Source of the DNA: a virus
DNA length: 29,699 nucleotides
Strand: one strand, 5' to 3'
Virus record (IMG/VR): IMGVR_UViG_3300042351_000333
Location: 1-29,699 of that record
In this document: positions 14,746 through 23,430 of the stretch, piece by piece
How positions within the stretch are numbered: the first letter of the stretch is position 1
Layout of the letters: each line of letters opens with the position of its first letter
The notes under the pieces: model-generated
Databases searched by the model: none
What the model was told of the DNA's origin: nothing
The model's input: only the letters and a program-made list of their open reading frames with translations
Translations under genes and position numbers: made by a program

Positions 14746-15126
14746 ATGACTGACAGCATGGCCACACTGATGGGCGGCAAACAGATTGTCGCCTACCACC
14801 TCGACGGAACCCAGGAGATCGTGACCCTGCGGCAACTGCCCGTTCGAGCCCTGCCGCAATACCTCGCCACCATCGACGACGAGGCCGCCCGATTGGAACT
14901 GCTGGCCGACAAGCCCGCGGGGTGGGCGGACAAGATCAAGCCCGACTCGCACGTCGAGCTTTTGGAGGCCGGGGAGGGCCTCAACTCCGATTCTTTTTCC
15001 GCGTGGCTCCGTCGCAGAGTGCAGCGACAGGAGCAACTGGTTCCGGGATCAAGCGGAGAGCTGGGCAAGCAGTTGCTGTCAGCCTCGCCGACTGGGTCGC
15101 AGAGTGCGCGGTGCGCTGTGGTCTGA
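14746..15126 (+). CDS. Tail assembly chaperone, unshifted product (gpG-like)
   Basis: A 126-residue protein immediately before the tape measure gene, where lambda has G and GT. The N-terminal 80 residues (HLDGTQEIVTLRQLPVRALP, LELLADKP) are strand and helix rich. The C-terminus after about residue 85 is basic and low complexity. A second frame, -1 relative to this one, stays open to 15323 and has no good start of its own. This matches the frameshifted chaperone arrangement in which the extended form binds the tape measure protein. The start is preceded by AAAACCC. Confidence 0.72.
   Translation: MTDSMATLMGGKQIVAYHLDGTQEIVTLRQLPVRALPQYLATIDDEAARLELLADKPAGWADKIKPDSHVELLEAGEGLNSDSFSAWLRRRVQRQEQLVPGSSGELGKQLLSASPTGSQSARCAVV
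14994..15033 (+). promoter_or_regulatory. Probable -1 programmed frameshift signal
   Basis: Slippery run TTTTTCC at 14994-15000, read as T TTT TCC in the chaperone frame, so the P-site Phe codon can re-pair perfectly after slipping back one base. After a six-base spacer (GCGTGG) comes a hairpin: CTCCGTCGC at 15007-15015 pairs with GCGACAGGAG at 15024-15033, nine base pairs with one bulged A and an eight-base loop. Spacer and stem fit known -1 stimulators. The A-site codon re-pairs poorly (TCC to TTC), so it is not a canonical heptamer. Confidence 0.55.
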
Positions 15127-15323
15127 CGCTCGCCCAGGCCGTCGAACACAGTCCGGGCCAGTTGCGGCTTTTGGCGGCTGCGGCCTCGCGCATTGACGCG
15201 GGGGCAGGGCTGCTCAATCTGCACACAACTTACGCGGCAACGGCTGCGACGGTTGCAAAGGAAGGGCGGACCGTGTTGGAACGCCTCCAGAAGCAACTGA
15301 CGAAACAAGCGAAAGGCGGCTGA
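14997..15323 (+). CDS. Frameshift extension of the tail assembly chaperone (T-like domain)
   Basis: This is the -1-frame part that would be joined to residues 1-84 of the chaperone, giving about 192 residues in all. The region encodes KRRAGQAVAVSLADWVAE, then TLAQAVEHSPGQLRLLAAAA and a C-terminal helix ending KQLTKQAKGG. In lambda the T domain of gpGT recruits the tape measure protein, which fits the position directly before that gene. An independent start at GTG 15003 is possible, but it has no ribosome site and would create an orphan. The stop at 15321-15323 is one base before the tape measure start. Confidence 0.6.
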   Translation, partial: FRVAPSQSAATGATGSGIKRRAGQAVAVSLADWVAECAVRCGLTLAQAVEHSPGQLRLLAAAASRIDAGAGLLNLHTTYAATAATVAKEGRTVLERLQKQLTKQAKGG

Positions 15324-15324
15324 C

Positions 15325-17787
15325 ATGGCAGACACGAATCTACGGATCAAAATCGGGATGCAGGGGGCCGCGGACGTCAACGCGGGCCTCCGGGCTATCG
15401 GGTCGGCTGCGTCGAGCCTCAAGGCAACGCTGGCCGGCATCGCTGCGTCTGTGGGCGGCCTGGTCAGCCTGGGGGCTGCAATCCAGCAGTCCGTCAAGTT
15501 CAACGCCGAACTCGAACAACAGGGGGTCGCATTCAAGACCTTGCTGGGCAACGCCGAGGCCGCAAGCCGACGGATGGCCGAGTTGGCCCGGTTCGCCGCT
15601 CAAACCCCGTTCGAGCTTCCCGAGATCGTCCAGGCGTCCAAGGTTCTCCAGAGCCTAACCAACGGTGCATTGGCCTCCGGTGAAGGACTCCGTCTCGTCG
15701 GTGACGCCGCTGCCGCGACGGGGCGACCGCTGGAGGAAGCCGCAATGTGGATCGGTCGATTGTACGCCGGACTCCAATCGGGGACGCCAGTGGGCGAGGC
15801 CACGGTTCGGTTGTTGGAAATGGGTCTGATCTCAGGCACCACCGCCCGCAAGCTCAACGACCTGGCCGAGTCTGGTCAGGGTGCCGGTGAAGCAATGACG
15901 ATCCTGCGGGACACGTTCGGCCGCCTCGGTGGGGCAATGGCTGACCAGTCCCAGACGTTCAGCGGGTTGCTCTCGACCCTCAAAGACACGTTCAACATGG
16001 CCCTAGCCGACATCGGCAAGCCGTTGTTTGACGCGCTGAAGATCGGCATTGCGGAACTCATTCCGGTCGTCGAGGAAGTCGGAACCCGCATCGGTGCGTT
16101 TACACGGTTGGCGGTTCAATCGTGGCGCGACGGCCGGTTTGCGGAACTCATCGGACTGACCATCGAGGCAGGGGTCGAGTACGGGGTCGAAGCTTTTGTC
16201 GATCTTCGCGACAAGGTTCTGTCGTTCTTCACCGACGAAAGGATCGCCAACGCAATCGGTAACTCTGCGGCAACTTTGGTGGCTGGCACCGCTAGGGCAT
16301 TCATCGAACTCAATACGTTCTTTCAAAGCTATTGGAACTCAGTCGGGGTCTACGCTGCCCAAGCAATCGGGTCCGCAATCCGCCTTTCAATCAACGCGGT
16401 TCTGGCATCGGTTTCCGTCGCCACGTTGGGGCGGGTCAATCTTCCACTTATCGAGCAGACGACCCCCAACTTTGACGAAGCTTTGGCTGGTGGGACCGCA
16501 ATTGCCCAGGCCAACGCCGCAAAGCAGAGGGAAATCGTTGACGCATTGCTGGGCACTTACCGCGAGTTTATCGGGGTTGAGTCCGGCATCACCGATGAAA
16601 GCGGGAAGCAGGTCACCGCTCGCGAGAAACTCAAGGCACTCATTGACCAAGTTTTGGCGGTCGAAAAAGCCCGCAAGGATCTCACCGGAGGGGCTCAGAC
16701 CGTCATTGAGAACGAGGCGAAGCTCATCAACGTAAAGTTGGAACTTCAGAAGCTCGAACTCGCCTACAACCGGCAGTTGCAGCAAATCAACCAAGCCCGC
16801 GGCGCTGTTGAATCGAGTTGGCTGATGACCAACTTGGAGAAATACCAAGAGAAGAAGCGACTGTTGCAGGGGGAGATTGACCTCATTGGCCGGCAAATCA
16901 TCGAACTCGAAAAGCTCAAGACCACCGCGAACGAGACCGAGCGGATGCAGATCGAACAGCGCATCGTCGGTCTCCAGGGCACCGCGGGCGGTGTTCAAAA
17001 CCAGATGACCGGAATGGGACCGGATCCCGAATCGTTCCGGCAACAGTTCCAATCCACGCTGGTTGACTTGCAGAATCAATGGGGAAGCTGGGCGCAACAG
17101 ACGGCCGCAACGTTCTCCAACGTGTTCAACACCGCGATCTCATCCATCTCGAACGGAATCACGGGGCTCATCATGGGAACGATGACTTGGGGTCAAGCGC
17201 TTGCCGCCATCGGAAATACGATTCTGACCACGATCATCCAGTCTATCGTTCAGATGGGTGTCCGGTGGGTGGCGACTCAGATCCTAATGGCGACGGTCGG
17301 AAAGGCACTTGCCGCCGCATCGGTCGCCGCGACGGTCCCGATGGCTGCTGCTCAGGCTGCCGTATGGGCAACTCCGGCAACTTTGGCAACGATTGCGTCT
17401 TACGGTACGGCAGCCGCGGCCGCTCCGGGAATGATTGCCGGAGCCCAGGGGCTTGTCCTGGCTCAGTCGCTGGCCGCATTCAAAACGGGCGGCTACACGG
17501 GCGACGGCAACCCCAACGACGTGGCCGGCATCGTTCACCGGGGCGAGTTCGTGGTCCCGGCTGATGCTGTGGATCGGATCGGGTTGTCCACACTTCAATC
17601 CATGACCGCCGCGGGCGCATCGGATCCCGGTGCCTTCACGTCGCCGGCCGCCCCGGGTCCGATCACGCTCAACATGGGGGTCTTTGACAACCCGGGCCGA
17701 TTGGCCGACTGGGCAAAGTCCAACGAGGGCCGGACGGTGCTGGTGGACATCATGCGCCAACACGCCCACGAGTTTACCCGCTCATGA
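15325..17787 (+). CDS. Tape measure protein
   Basis: An 820-residue protein that sets tail length; by the rule of about 0.15 nm per residue the tail would be near 120 nm. It opens with an Ala/Gly-rich N-terminus (RAIGSAASSLKATLAGIAAS), then a conserved tape-measure domain at about 55-270 (AQTPFELPEIVQASKVLQSL, LYAGLQSGTPVGEATVRLLE, LSTLKDTFN). A coiled-coil rich part spans about 440-560, hydrophobic segments span about 590-715, and the C-terminus has the usual GGYTGDGNPNDVAGIVHRGE and FVVPADA patch. It starts one base after the chaperone extension ends and overlaps the hub gene by ATGA. Confidence 0.93.
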   Translation: MADTNLRIKIGMQGAADVNAGLRAIGSAASSLKATLAGIAASVGGLVSLGAAIQQSVKFNAELEQQGVAFKTLLGNAEAASRRMAELARFAAQTPFELPEIVQASKVLQSLTNGALASGEGLRLVGDAAAATGRPLEEAAMWIGRLYAGLQSGTPVGEATVRLLEMGLISGTTARKLNDLAESGQGAGEAMTILRDTFGRLGGAMADQSQTFSGLLSTLKDTFNMALADIGKPLFDALKIGIAELIPVVEEVGTRIGAFTRLAVQSWRDGRFAELIGLTIEAGVEYGVEAFVDLRDKVLSFFTDERIANAIGNSAATLVAGTARAFIELNTFFQSYWNSVGVYAAQAIGSAIRLSINAVLASVSVATLGRVNLPLIEQTTPNFDEALAGGTAIAQANAAKQREIVDALLGTYREFIGVESGITDESGKQVTAREKLKALIDQVLAVEKARKDLTGGAQTVIENEAKLINVKLELQKLELAYNRQLQQINQARGAVESSWLMTNLEKYQEKKRLLQGEIDLIGRQIIELEKLKTTANETERMQIEQRIVGLQGTAGGVQNQMTGMGPDPESFRQQFQSTLVDLQNQWGSWAQQTAATFSNVFNTAISSISNGITGLIMGTMTWGQALAAIGNTILTTIIQSIVQMGVRWVATQILMATVGKALAAASVAATVPMAAAQAAVWATPATLATIASYGTAAAAAPGMIAGAQGLVLAQSLAAFKTGGYTGDGNPNDVAGIVHRGEFVVPADAVDRIGLSTLQSMTAAGASDPGAFTSPAAPGPITLNMGVFDNPGRLADWAKSNEGRTVLVDIMRQHAHEFTRS

Positions 17788-19808
17788 TCTCAACCACGTT
17801 TGCCGGTCAATCGGTTCTCTTGCTTAACGACGCCCCGGATTGGGGATCGCCGGTCGGGGTGACCTTCGACTTGGTGAGCCAGTTCGAGGAGGGATTGACC
17901 GGCCGCGAGGCTCGACGCCCCCACGCCGCAACGCTACGGGCCAAGGTGCGGTTCCGGCTAACAATCCAAGGGACAGACGCCTTCACGCTCAAGAACGCGC
18001 TACGGGGCTACCAAGCGCAACCCGTCATCGTTCCGTTGTGGCCGCTGGCCGAGACATGGGCAAACCGGGCAAACATCGCCGCAACCGGGCTCCGGGTGGC
18101 CTACAAGGCGGACTGGTCAACGTGGGAACTCTACACGACGGTGGAACCCGGCTGGGTGCTGGCCGACGACATGGTCGCCCCTGCGTTCTGGGGGCGCCTT
18201 GAAGACCCGGAAATGCTCTGGCTAAACGCCACGGTCGCCCAGTTCGACGTGGAGTTCACCGAGACGGGGCCGACCACCTACGCGCTCATCCCGGGGAGCC
18301 AGACGTTCCAAGGCGGTCCCAACCTCGCCGGCTACGCAACCAACCCGCGCCTTTGGCCGACCGCGTTGGACTGGCGGGACGTTCCCGAATCGTTTTCCGT
18401 CCGCATCATCCGGGAACAATTGGGATTTGGTCGGGCACCGTTCGAGACGATTTATCCTCAGACCAACGTCCGCGAAGCCCAGTTTCGCACGATCACCCAG
18501 TCGTCCGCCGAGTGCTGGAAATTGCTTCGATTCTTTAGCGACCACGGGGCCGGCAAGGCGTTCTGGACCCCGACGTGGCATTCCTCCGCAGTAATGACCG
18601 CCGACCTCTCCGCGGGGTCGTCTGCGCTTTCGGTACAGTCCGCCGTGGGTATTCAAGCGGGTGACTACCTCGCATTCATTCAGGGCACTGGGATCCAAGC
18701 AACCTCCCGGACATCGACCATCGTCGGGACCGCGGTCAATCTAAACAGCGCTCCGGGGGCATTCACCGCAGCCGACACCGTGGTTGCTACGTTGGTGCTT
18801 GCCCGGTTCGACAAGCCGCGCATCGGTCTCGAGTTCATCATGGGCAGCGTTGCCCAGGGAGCGGTTTCCGTAGTCGAGCTTCCGCCCGAATATTCACCGG
18901 CCGCTGACGAGACCCTCGGGACAACCATCGGGCTCCTGACGACCCGTGGCTACATTTACGAGCTTACTCAGACCATCGGGGTCACGACAACGATCACCCG
19001 GCTCACCAGTTACGAGGCCAACTTGACGGTCTCTGGAAACACCTACACCGCCCGAAAAATGGACCACGGGACGGTCAAGCAGTCACTTTTCCTCGACCGG
19101 GACGAAATCGAGATCCGGTCCGAGGTCATCGCCGGGGATCCACTGGTCAAACTCGCCACGGTCCAAGCCGAGGCCCCTGTCCGGCTCACGATCAAATCTG
19201 TAGACGTGTCCGGGGCGACCGGATCCAACGACACCGTGCTTTTCACTGGGGACATCATCGGGTTGGCGGTCCGTGGATCCCGACTGACCGCAAAAGCCGT
19301 GTCCGCGGGGACGGTGTTCGACCGTATCTATCCAAGGTTCAGGATGCAGGTCGGCTGCAACCACGCGCTGTTCTCCCCGGGCTGCGGACTAGCAAGCGCC
19401 GCGTGGCAATTCACCGCCACCCTCAGCAACCCGGGCACTGTCGGCTACCCGTTCACGTTTGACCTCACGGGACTCGCCCGGACCATTGGCACCGTCCCGA
19501 CGATCACCGCGGGCTGGTTTGCTGGCGGGTGGGCGGAGTTTCAATCGGGTTCTTTGCTGAGTCGCCGGGCCATCATCGACAACACCGCCGCGGTCTCCGG
19601 TGCCCTGACGATCACGTTGGCCCGGGATCCAAACCCGTTCCCGCCGCCATCCTCAGCCGTGAAGCTTTTCCCGGGCTGCAATGGGGCACGGACAACGTGC
19701 GTGGACAAGTTCGCCAACTACCTCAACTTCGGTGGGCATCCATTCACGCCCGCAACCAACCCGTCGCTCATCAAGGTCTCGCAAAACGTCGGAGGGGGTA
19801 AGAAATGA
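17784..19808 (+). CDS. Tail hub protein with Fe-S cluster motif (DUF2163/BR0599, gpL-like)
   Basis: A 674-residue protein. The N-terminal half (about 1-290) resembles distal tail proteins with WELYTTVEPGWVLADDMV and a repeated domain around EAQFRTITQSSAECWKLLRF. The C-terminal half carries four cysteines: C525 and C534 (CNHALFSPGC) and C632 and C639 (CNGARTTC), then FANYLNFGGHPF. The CX8C and CX6C spacings equal those I recall for the Fe-S site of lambda gpL; the middle insert here is much longer (97 residues). It thus looks like a fusion of gpM-like and gpL-like parts. It overlaps the tape measure and NlpC genes by ATGA. Confidence 0.85.
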   Translation: MISTTFAGQSVLLLNDAPDWGSPVGVTFDLVSQFEEGLTGREARRPHAATLRAKVRFRLTIQGTDAFTLKNALRGYQAQPVIVPLWPLAETWANRANIAATGLRVAYKADWSTWELYTTVEPGWVLADDMVAPAFWGRLEDPEMLWLNATVAQFDVEFTETGPTTYALIPGSQTFQGGPNLAGYATNPRLWPTALDWRDVPESFSVRIIREQLGFGRAPFETIYPQTNVREAQFRTITQSSAECWKLLRFFSDHGAGKAFWTPTWHSSAVMTADLSAGSSALSVQSAVGIQAGDYLAFIQGTGIQATSRTSTIVGTAVNLNSAPGAFTAADTVVATLVLARFDKPRIGLEFIMGSVAQGAVSVVELPPEYSPAADETLGTTIGLLTTRGYIYELTQTIGVTTTITRLTSYEANLTVSGNTYTARKMDHGTVKQSLFLDRDEIEIRSEVIAGDPLVKLATVQAEAPVRLTIKSVDVSGATGSNDTVLFTGDIIGLAVRGSRLTAKAVSAGTVFDRIYPRFRMQVGCNHALFSPGCGLASAAWQFTATLSNPGTVGYPFTFDLTGLARTIGTVPTITAGWFAGGWAEFQSGSLLSRRAIIDNTAAVSGALTITLARDPNPFPPPSSAVKLFPGCNGARTTCVDKFANYLNFGGHPFTPATNPSLIKVSQNVGGGKK

Positions 19809-20257
19809 AGCCTACATGGTTCACCGAGGAGCGCATCGACGCGCTCGAAGCCGAAGCCGCCACTTGGATCGGGACGCCGTTTGCGGCTAACTCATCCGCC
19901 AAAGGGCTGGGCGTTTCCTGTCATACCCTTGCGGGCGCTCTCTACGCGGCCGTCGGGTGGGGCGACATTGCCATCCCGGAAGTTCCGATATCCCACGGGC
20001 GGTTCGGGGAGGATTCCCTCGCCAACCCGTTCTTCGATGCCATGGCCGAGCGGTTCACCCAGCTTCCGCATGACTCGGAGGTGTTGCCCGGGGACGTTCT
20101 CGGGTTCCGCATTGGCCGCATCGTCCACCACCTCGGGACCGCGCTTCGCAACGGCCGGTTCATCCATGCGCTCGACGGCATCGGCACGACTGTGTCCACC
20201 ATCGAGGACGCAACCTATCGGTCGAGACTCACGACCATCTGGAGACCCCTACCGTGA
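19805..20257 (+). CDS. NlpC/P60-type peptidase, tail tip (gpK-like)
   Basis: A 150-residue protein with the NlpC/P60 triad: Cys39 in GVSCHTLAGALY, His109 in VHHLGTAL and a third polar residue His121 in RFIHALDG. These enzymes cut peptide crosslinks in peptidoglycan and, in tail tips, help DNA cross the cell wall. Its place between the hub and the tip gene is the gpK position of lambda. Unlike lambda gpK it lacks an N-terminal JAB/MPN metalloprotease domain. It overlaps both neighbours (ATGA, GTGA). Confidence 0.88.
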   Translation: MKPTWFTEERIDALEAEAATWIGTPFAANSSAKGLGVSCHTLAGALYAAVGWGDIAIPEVPISHGRFGEDSLANPFFDAMAERFTQLPHDSEVLPGDVLGFRIGRIVHHLGTALRNGRFIHALDGIGTTVSTIEDATYRSRLTTIWRPLP

Positions 20258-20451
20258 AAGGCGAAACCCGAAACCAGCCAGACCCCGAGATCAACGACGG
20301 CAACACCGAGCCCGAGGACTTCTCGACCAACCAAGAGGCGGCCTCGATCCCGTGGTTCTGCGGGGAGCGCAAACTCGCCCTCCGTTGGATCTCACCGATC
20401 TACAACCAGTTCACCAAGGAAGCTCCCCAAGAGCGACCCGGCAAGAAATAG
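20254..20451 (+). CDS. Small conserved tail-tip accessory protein
   Basis: A 65-residue protein, starting with GTG in a GTGA overlap. The N-terminal half is acidic and polar; the C-terminal half has a compact pattern, ASIPWFCGERKLALRWISPI, then YNQFTKEAPQERPGKK. I have seen similar short proteins before gpJ-like genes, but I cannot give the family a name. Position between NlpC and gpJ-like genes suggests a role in tip assembly, in the place of lambda gpI. Confidence 0.6.
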   Translation: MKGETRNQPDPEINDGNTEPEDFSTNQEAASIPWFCGERKLALRWISPIYNQFTKEAPQERPGKK

Positions 20452-20460
20452 GACAAGACC

Positions 20461-23385
20461 ATGGGAAAAGGTGGAGGAGCAGGAAGCAAACTTTACGACT
20501 ACTACGGAACCCTCGCCGGCATCGTTTGCGCGGGGCCGGTGGACGAACTTGTCGCCATTCTGGTGGACGGCCGGATCGTCTGGCCAACCGCGACGTTCTG
20601 GAACGCCGGGCAGACGGTTGCCGTCAACGACCTCCGGCAATATCTAGGCGTCGTTTGGAAGGCCACCCAGGCGCACACAACGAGCAACGCGAACAAGCCG
20701 CCGGCCTCAACCCATTGGGTCCGCTATTCGTTGGTCCGAACCGTGGGACCGAGCGCCACAAATCCGTACCCGTTGACCGTGACCGGCTACGGGGCCGCGT
20801 ATTTCTACTGGGGCACCGACGACCAAGTTCTCGACACCGTCGGGGAGGCCCGCCTTGCAGCAAACGGGCACCCGCCCTACCGCCGGCAGGCCGTTCTTGT
20901 TCTCAAGGACTTCCTTTTTGGCCGGGAGCGCACTTCCGCGCCCAACGTCGAGGTCGTCGTCCGCAGGAAGCCCAACCAGACAATGCTGACCGGGGATCCG
21001 GCCGCGTTGATCGACGGACAGGCCAATCCGGTGGCCGCCATGGCTGACCTTTACACCGACCCGGTTTTCGGGGCCGCTCTGACGCCCGACACCCCGGGAG
21101 GCCCGGACACGACAACGTGGCAGTCCGCCGCAAACGCGATCCAAACCAGCATCGACGAGGCCGGCATATCGCCTGTTCTCACTCAGGCAAAAAGCCTCCG
21201 CCAGATCACCGCCGACATTCTCGCCTATTGCGACGGGTGGGTCCGGTTCTCCGCGGCCGGTGAGATCGAGGCCGGGCGATTCCCACACAACGCGGCGCCA
21301 CCGACATTCACCGACGCCACGACCATTGACTACAACGATCTCATCGACGAGGTGAGCTACACGGCCGACGGATGGGCAACGACCTACAACCAAACCCAAG
21401 TCAAATTCGCCGACCGGGAGCGGTCTTACCGGGACGGATCGGTCGCTGTGGTGAGTGGATACAACCTCACCGTGACCGGGGAGCCGCGTACCGCGAAGAT
21501 TGACCGCCCGTGGATCACCCGCCGAACCCAGGCATCCGAACACGCAGCAGAACACCAGAAAATCGTCGGGGAGCCCAAACTTTCCGGGTCGCTGGTCGTC
21601 CGCGCCGAGAAGGCCGCCAGCATTCGCCCAGGTGACTTGTTCCTGCTAACCCACGACGCGCTTTCCATTTCCATCGTCTGCCGGTGCATTGGAAAAGACA
21701 TCGCACAACCTCCGGCCGGCCGCGCCACGATCCGCTTCGAGTCTGACCGCGCATCCGCACCGGTGCCGTTCGCCCCTACGGGAGCCGCGGACGAGGGCAG
21801 CGCCTACCCGGACAACGAAACGCTGTCGATCCAACAGTTCTTCCAGCCTCCGCCTACAATGTTTCAGGGGGACACCGACGCAGCCGTGGTCCCGTTGATC
21901 GCTCGGACGTCGCCGGTCACGATTGGGGCCAATATTCATCTTCGAAAAGAAGACGCTTCGGGGTTCTACGAACTCGGGTCTATCGACCAGTTTGCAATTC
22001 ACGGAACCGTCCAAGCCTCTTGGTCGTACTACAGCCGGGCGACATCAACCCGGAGCCGATCCACCAACGTGGCGACGGTGACAACCTCGGCTGCGCACAA
22101 TCTGGCAACCGGGGACGTGGTGACCATCTACGGGTTTGTGGACGCGACCTTCGACGGTGTTTTCACGGTGACTGTGGTCAACTCGACGACGTTCACCTAC
22201 CCGAACACGGGATCGTTCGTTTCGACGACCACCGACACGGCTGGAACCGTGACCACTGGCAACGAGGACAACACCGAAAACCTTCGGGTCACGCTCGATG
22301 CGGGCACGGTCGGTGCGGACTTGTCCAAGATGCTGGACACTCAGACCGAGGACGCGATCAACGACAACGCGGTCTACGTCGTAATCTTCAAGGATTCCGA
22401 CCGAAAAGTCTTCGAGGTTTGCACCCTGCGGGCCATGCGAATCATTTCCGGGGATTCGTTCTATCGGCTCAAGGTTCGCCGCGCTCGGTACGGGACCGAA
22501 ACAAGGACGGCCGCCATCGGTGACAAGGTTTGGATCGGCTACCGGACCGACATTGCACCGATGACCCACAATTCCTTCGTGGGCTATCTGGAAGGGCTTT
22601 CGACCGCTACGTTCCGGCTTCAATCGGCAAACGCTGAGTCGGTGGCTGACCTGTCAAACACCACGCTTTGCCCAAACATTTCCTACACTTTTGCCGATCC
22701 CTATGCTCCAACGACAACCTTCACTTCGGTCCAAAGGCTGACCAACGTCACGGCAAACACTTGGACCGAGATCACGGACTTTACGGGTCACTTTGAGGTG
22801 ACGGACCGCTTCCGCGTTGACGCCAGTCTTGTCGATTCATCTGGGGACCTAACCGCGGCGCGACTGTACGCAAAAAACGGATCGTCCGAACTGACTCTGT
22901 GGTCTGCAAGTTACACGGAATCATCGACCCAAAAAATCACAGCCGAGTTCACCATTCCTACCAAAGGGGCATGGCAAGTCTTCATGGCTGGCATCGACAA
23001 GTCGGGACGAATCCGAATTAAACAACTCACTGCCGGGGGCGGGTCTGCATCGGTCACCATCAACATCAAACAGAACAACACCGAGACATCCGCGCCGAGT
23101 TTCACTCCTCCAGGCATTGGTTTTCGATCAAATCAGTTTCCGATCACCGTCACGCTCACGACGACGACCGCAGGGGCGCAAATTAAGTATTCCATCGTGG
23201 ACCTCGGTCAACCAGCCGGCACCTTCACAAACGTCGCAGCAACCACCGCAACGGTTGTCGTCGGTCGCAACAAGCGTCTCTGGGCCAAGGCCGACGTAGG
23301 CGAATCGAACGAGTCAATCCTGATTTACCACGAGTACTACATCGAGATTGACGACTACTATCCGCCCCGTGGCTCGTTGCCATGA
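20461..23385 (+). CDS. Tail tip/host-specificity protein, gpJ-like
   Basis: A 974-residue protein. The N-terminus (KLYDYYGTLAGIVCAGPVDE, then LVDGRIVW) is typical of tip proteins. Residues about 44-90 form an inserted module resembling the chitin-binding CBM5/12 fold (FWNAGQTVAVNDLRQYLGVV followed by WKATQAHTTS and a W at residue 86). The central part (about 210-440) has FNIII-like and gp27-like patterns, including QITADILAYCDGWVRFSAAG. Residues about 530-600 hold a common beta insert (VATVTTSAAHNLATGDVVTI). The C-terminal 250 residues are beta-rich and end KADVGESNESIL. It likely forms the central tip and recognises the receptor. Confidence 0.85.
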   Translation: MGKGGGAGSKLYDYYGTLAGIVCAGPVDELVAILVDGRIVWPTATFWNAGQTVAVNDLRQYLGVVWKATQAHTTSNANKPPASTHWVRYSLVRTVGPSATNPYPLTVTGYGAAYFYWGTDDQVLDTVGEARLAANGHPPYRRQAVLVLKDFLFGRERTSAPNVEVVVRRKPNQTMLTGDPAALIDGQANPVAAMADLYTDPVFGAALTPDTPGGPDTTTWQSAANAIQTSIDEAGISPVLTQAKSLRQITADILAYCDGWVRFSAAGEIEAGRFPHNAAPPTFTDATTIDYNDLIDEVSYTADGWATTYNQTQVKFADRERSYRDGSVAVVSGYNLTVTGEPRTAKIDRPWITRRTQASEHAAEHQKIVGEPKLSGSLVVRAEKAASIRPGDLFLLTHDALSISIVCRCIGKDIAQPPAGRATIRFESDRASAPVPFAPTGAADEGSAYPDNETLSIQQFFQPPPTMFQGDTDAAVVPLIARTSPVTIGANIHLRKEDASGFYELGSIDQFAIHGTVQASWSYYSRATSTRSRSTNVATVTTSAAHNLATGDVVTIYGFVDATFDGVFTVTVVNSTTFTYPNTGSFVSTTTDTAGTVTTGNEDNTENLRVTLDAGTVGADLSKMLDTQTEDAINDNAVYVVIFKDSDRKVFEVCTLRAMRIISGDSFYRLKVRRARYGTETRTAAIGDKVWIGYRTDIAPMTHNSFVGYLEGLSTATFRLQSANAESVADLSNTTLCPNISYTFADPYAPTTTFTSVQRLTNVTANTWTEITDFTGHFEVTDRFRVDASLVDSSGDLTAARLYAKNGSSELTLWSASYTESSTQKITAEFTIPTKGAWQVFMAGIDKSGRIRIKQLTAGGGSASVTINIKQNNTETSAPSFTPPGIGFRSNQFPITVTLTTTTAGAQIKYSIVDLGQPAGTFTNVAATTATVVVGRNKRLWAKADVGESNESILIYHEYYIEIDDYYPPRGSLP

Positions 23386-23400
23386 AATAGGTCTGGACAA

Positions 23401-23418
23401 AAACCCAACGTTGGGTTT
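23401..23418. promoter_or_regulatory. Perfect 18-base palindrome between the structural and early operons
   Basis: AAACCCAACGTTGGGTTT equals its own reverse complement. It starts 15 bases after the tip gene stop and ends 12 bases before the GTG at 23431. As RNA it would form a seven-pair stem with a four-base loop. No T-tract follows on the + strand, while a short run of A precedes it. It could be an operator, a dyad for a regulator, or a factor-dependent or minus-strand terminator. Confidence 0.45.
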
Positions 23419-23430
23419 AGGTGGGGCCGC

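Noticed and set aside
15003-15323. Independent gene from GTG 15003 instead of a frameshift
   Set aside because: No ribosome site or coupling, and the arrangement before a tape measure gene strongly favours a -1 frameshift product. Not fully excluded.
14793-15551. Minus-strand frame of 252 codons opposite the tail chaperone
   Set aside because: Ser/Arg/Cys-rich shadow product; the + strand has two frames with the expected chaperone arrangement.
19881-21047. Plus-strand frame of 388 codons across the NlpC and gpJ region
   Set aside because: Very Arg/Pro/Gly/Ser-rich and crosses three well-supported genes in another frame.
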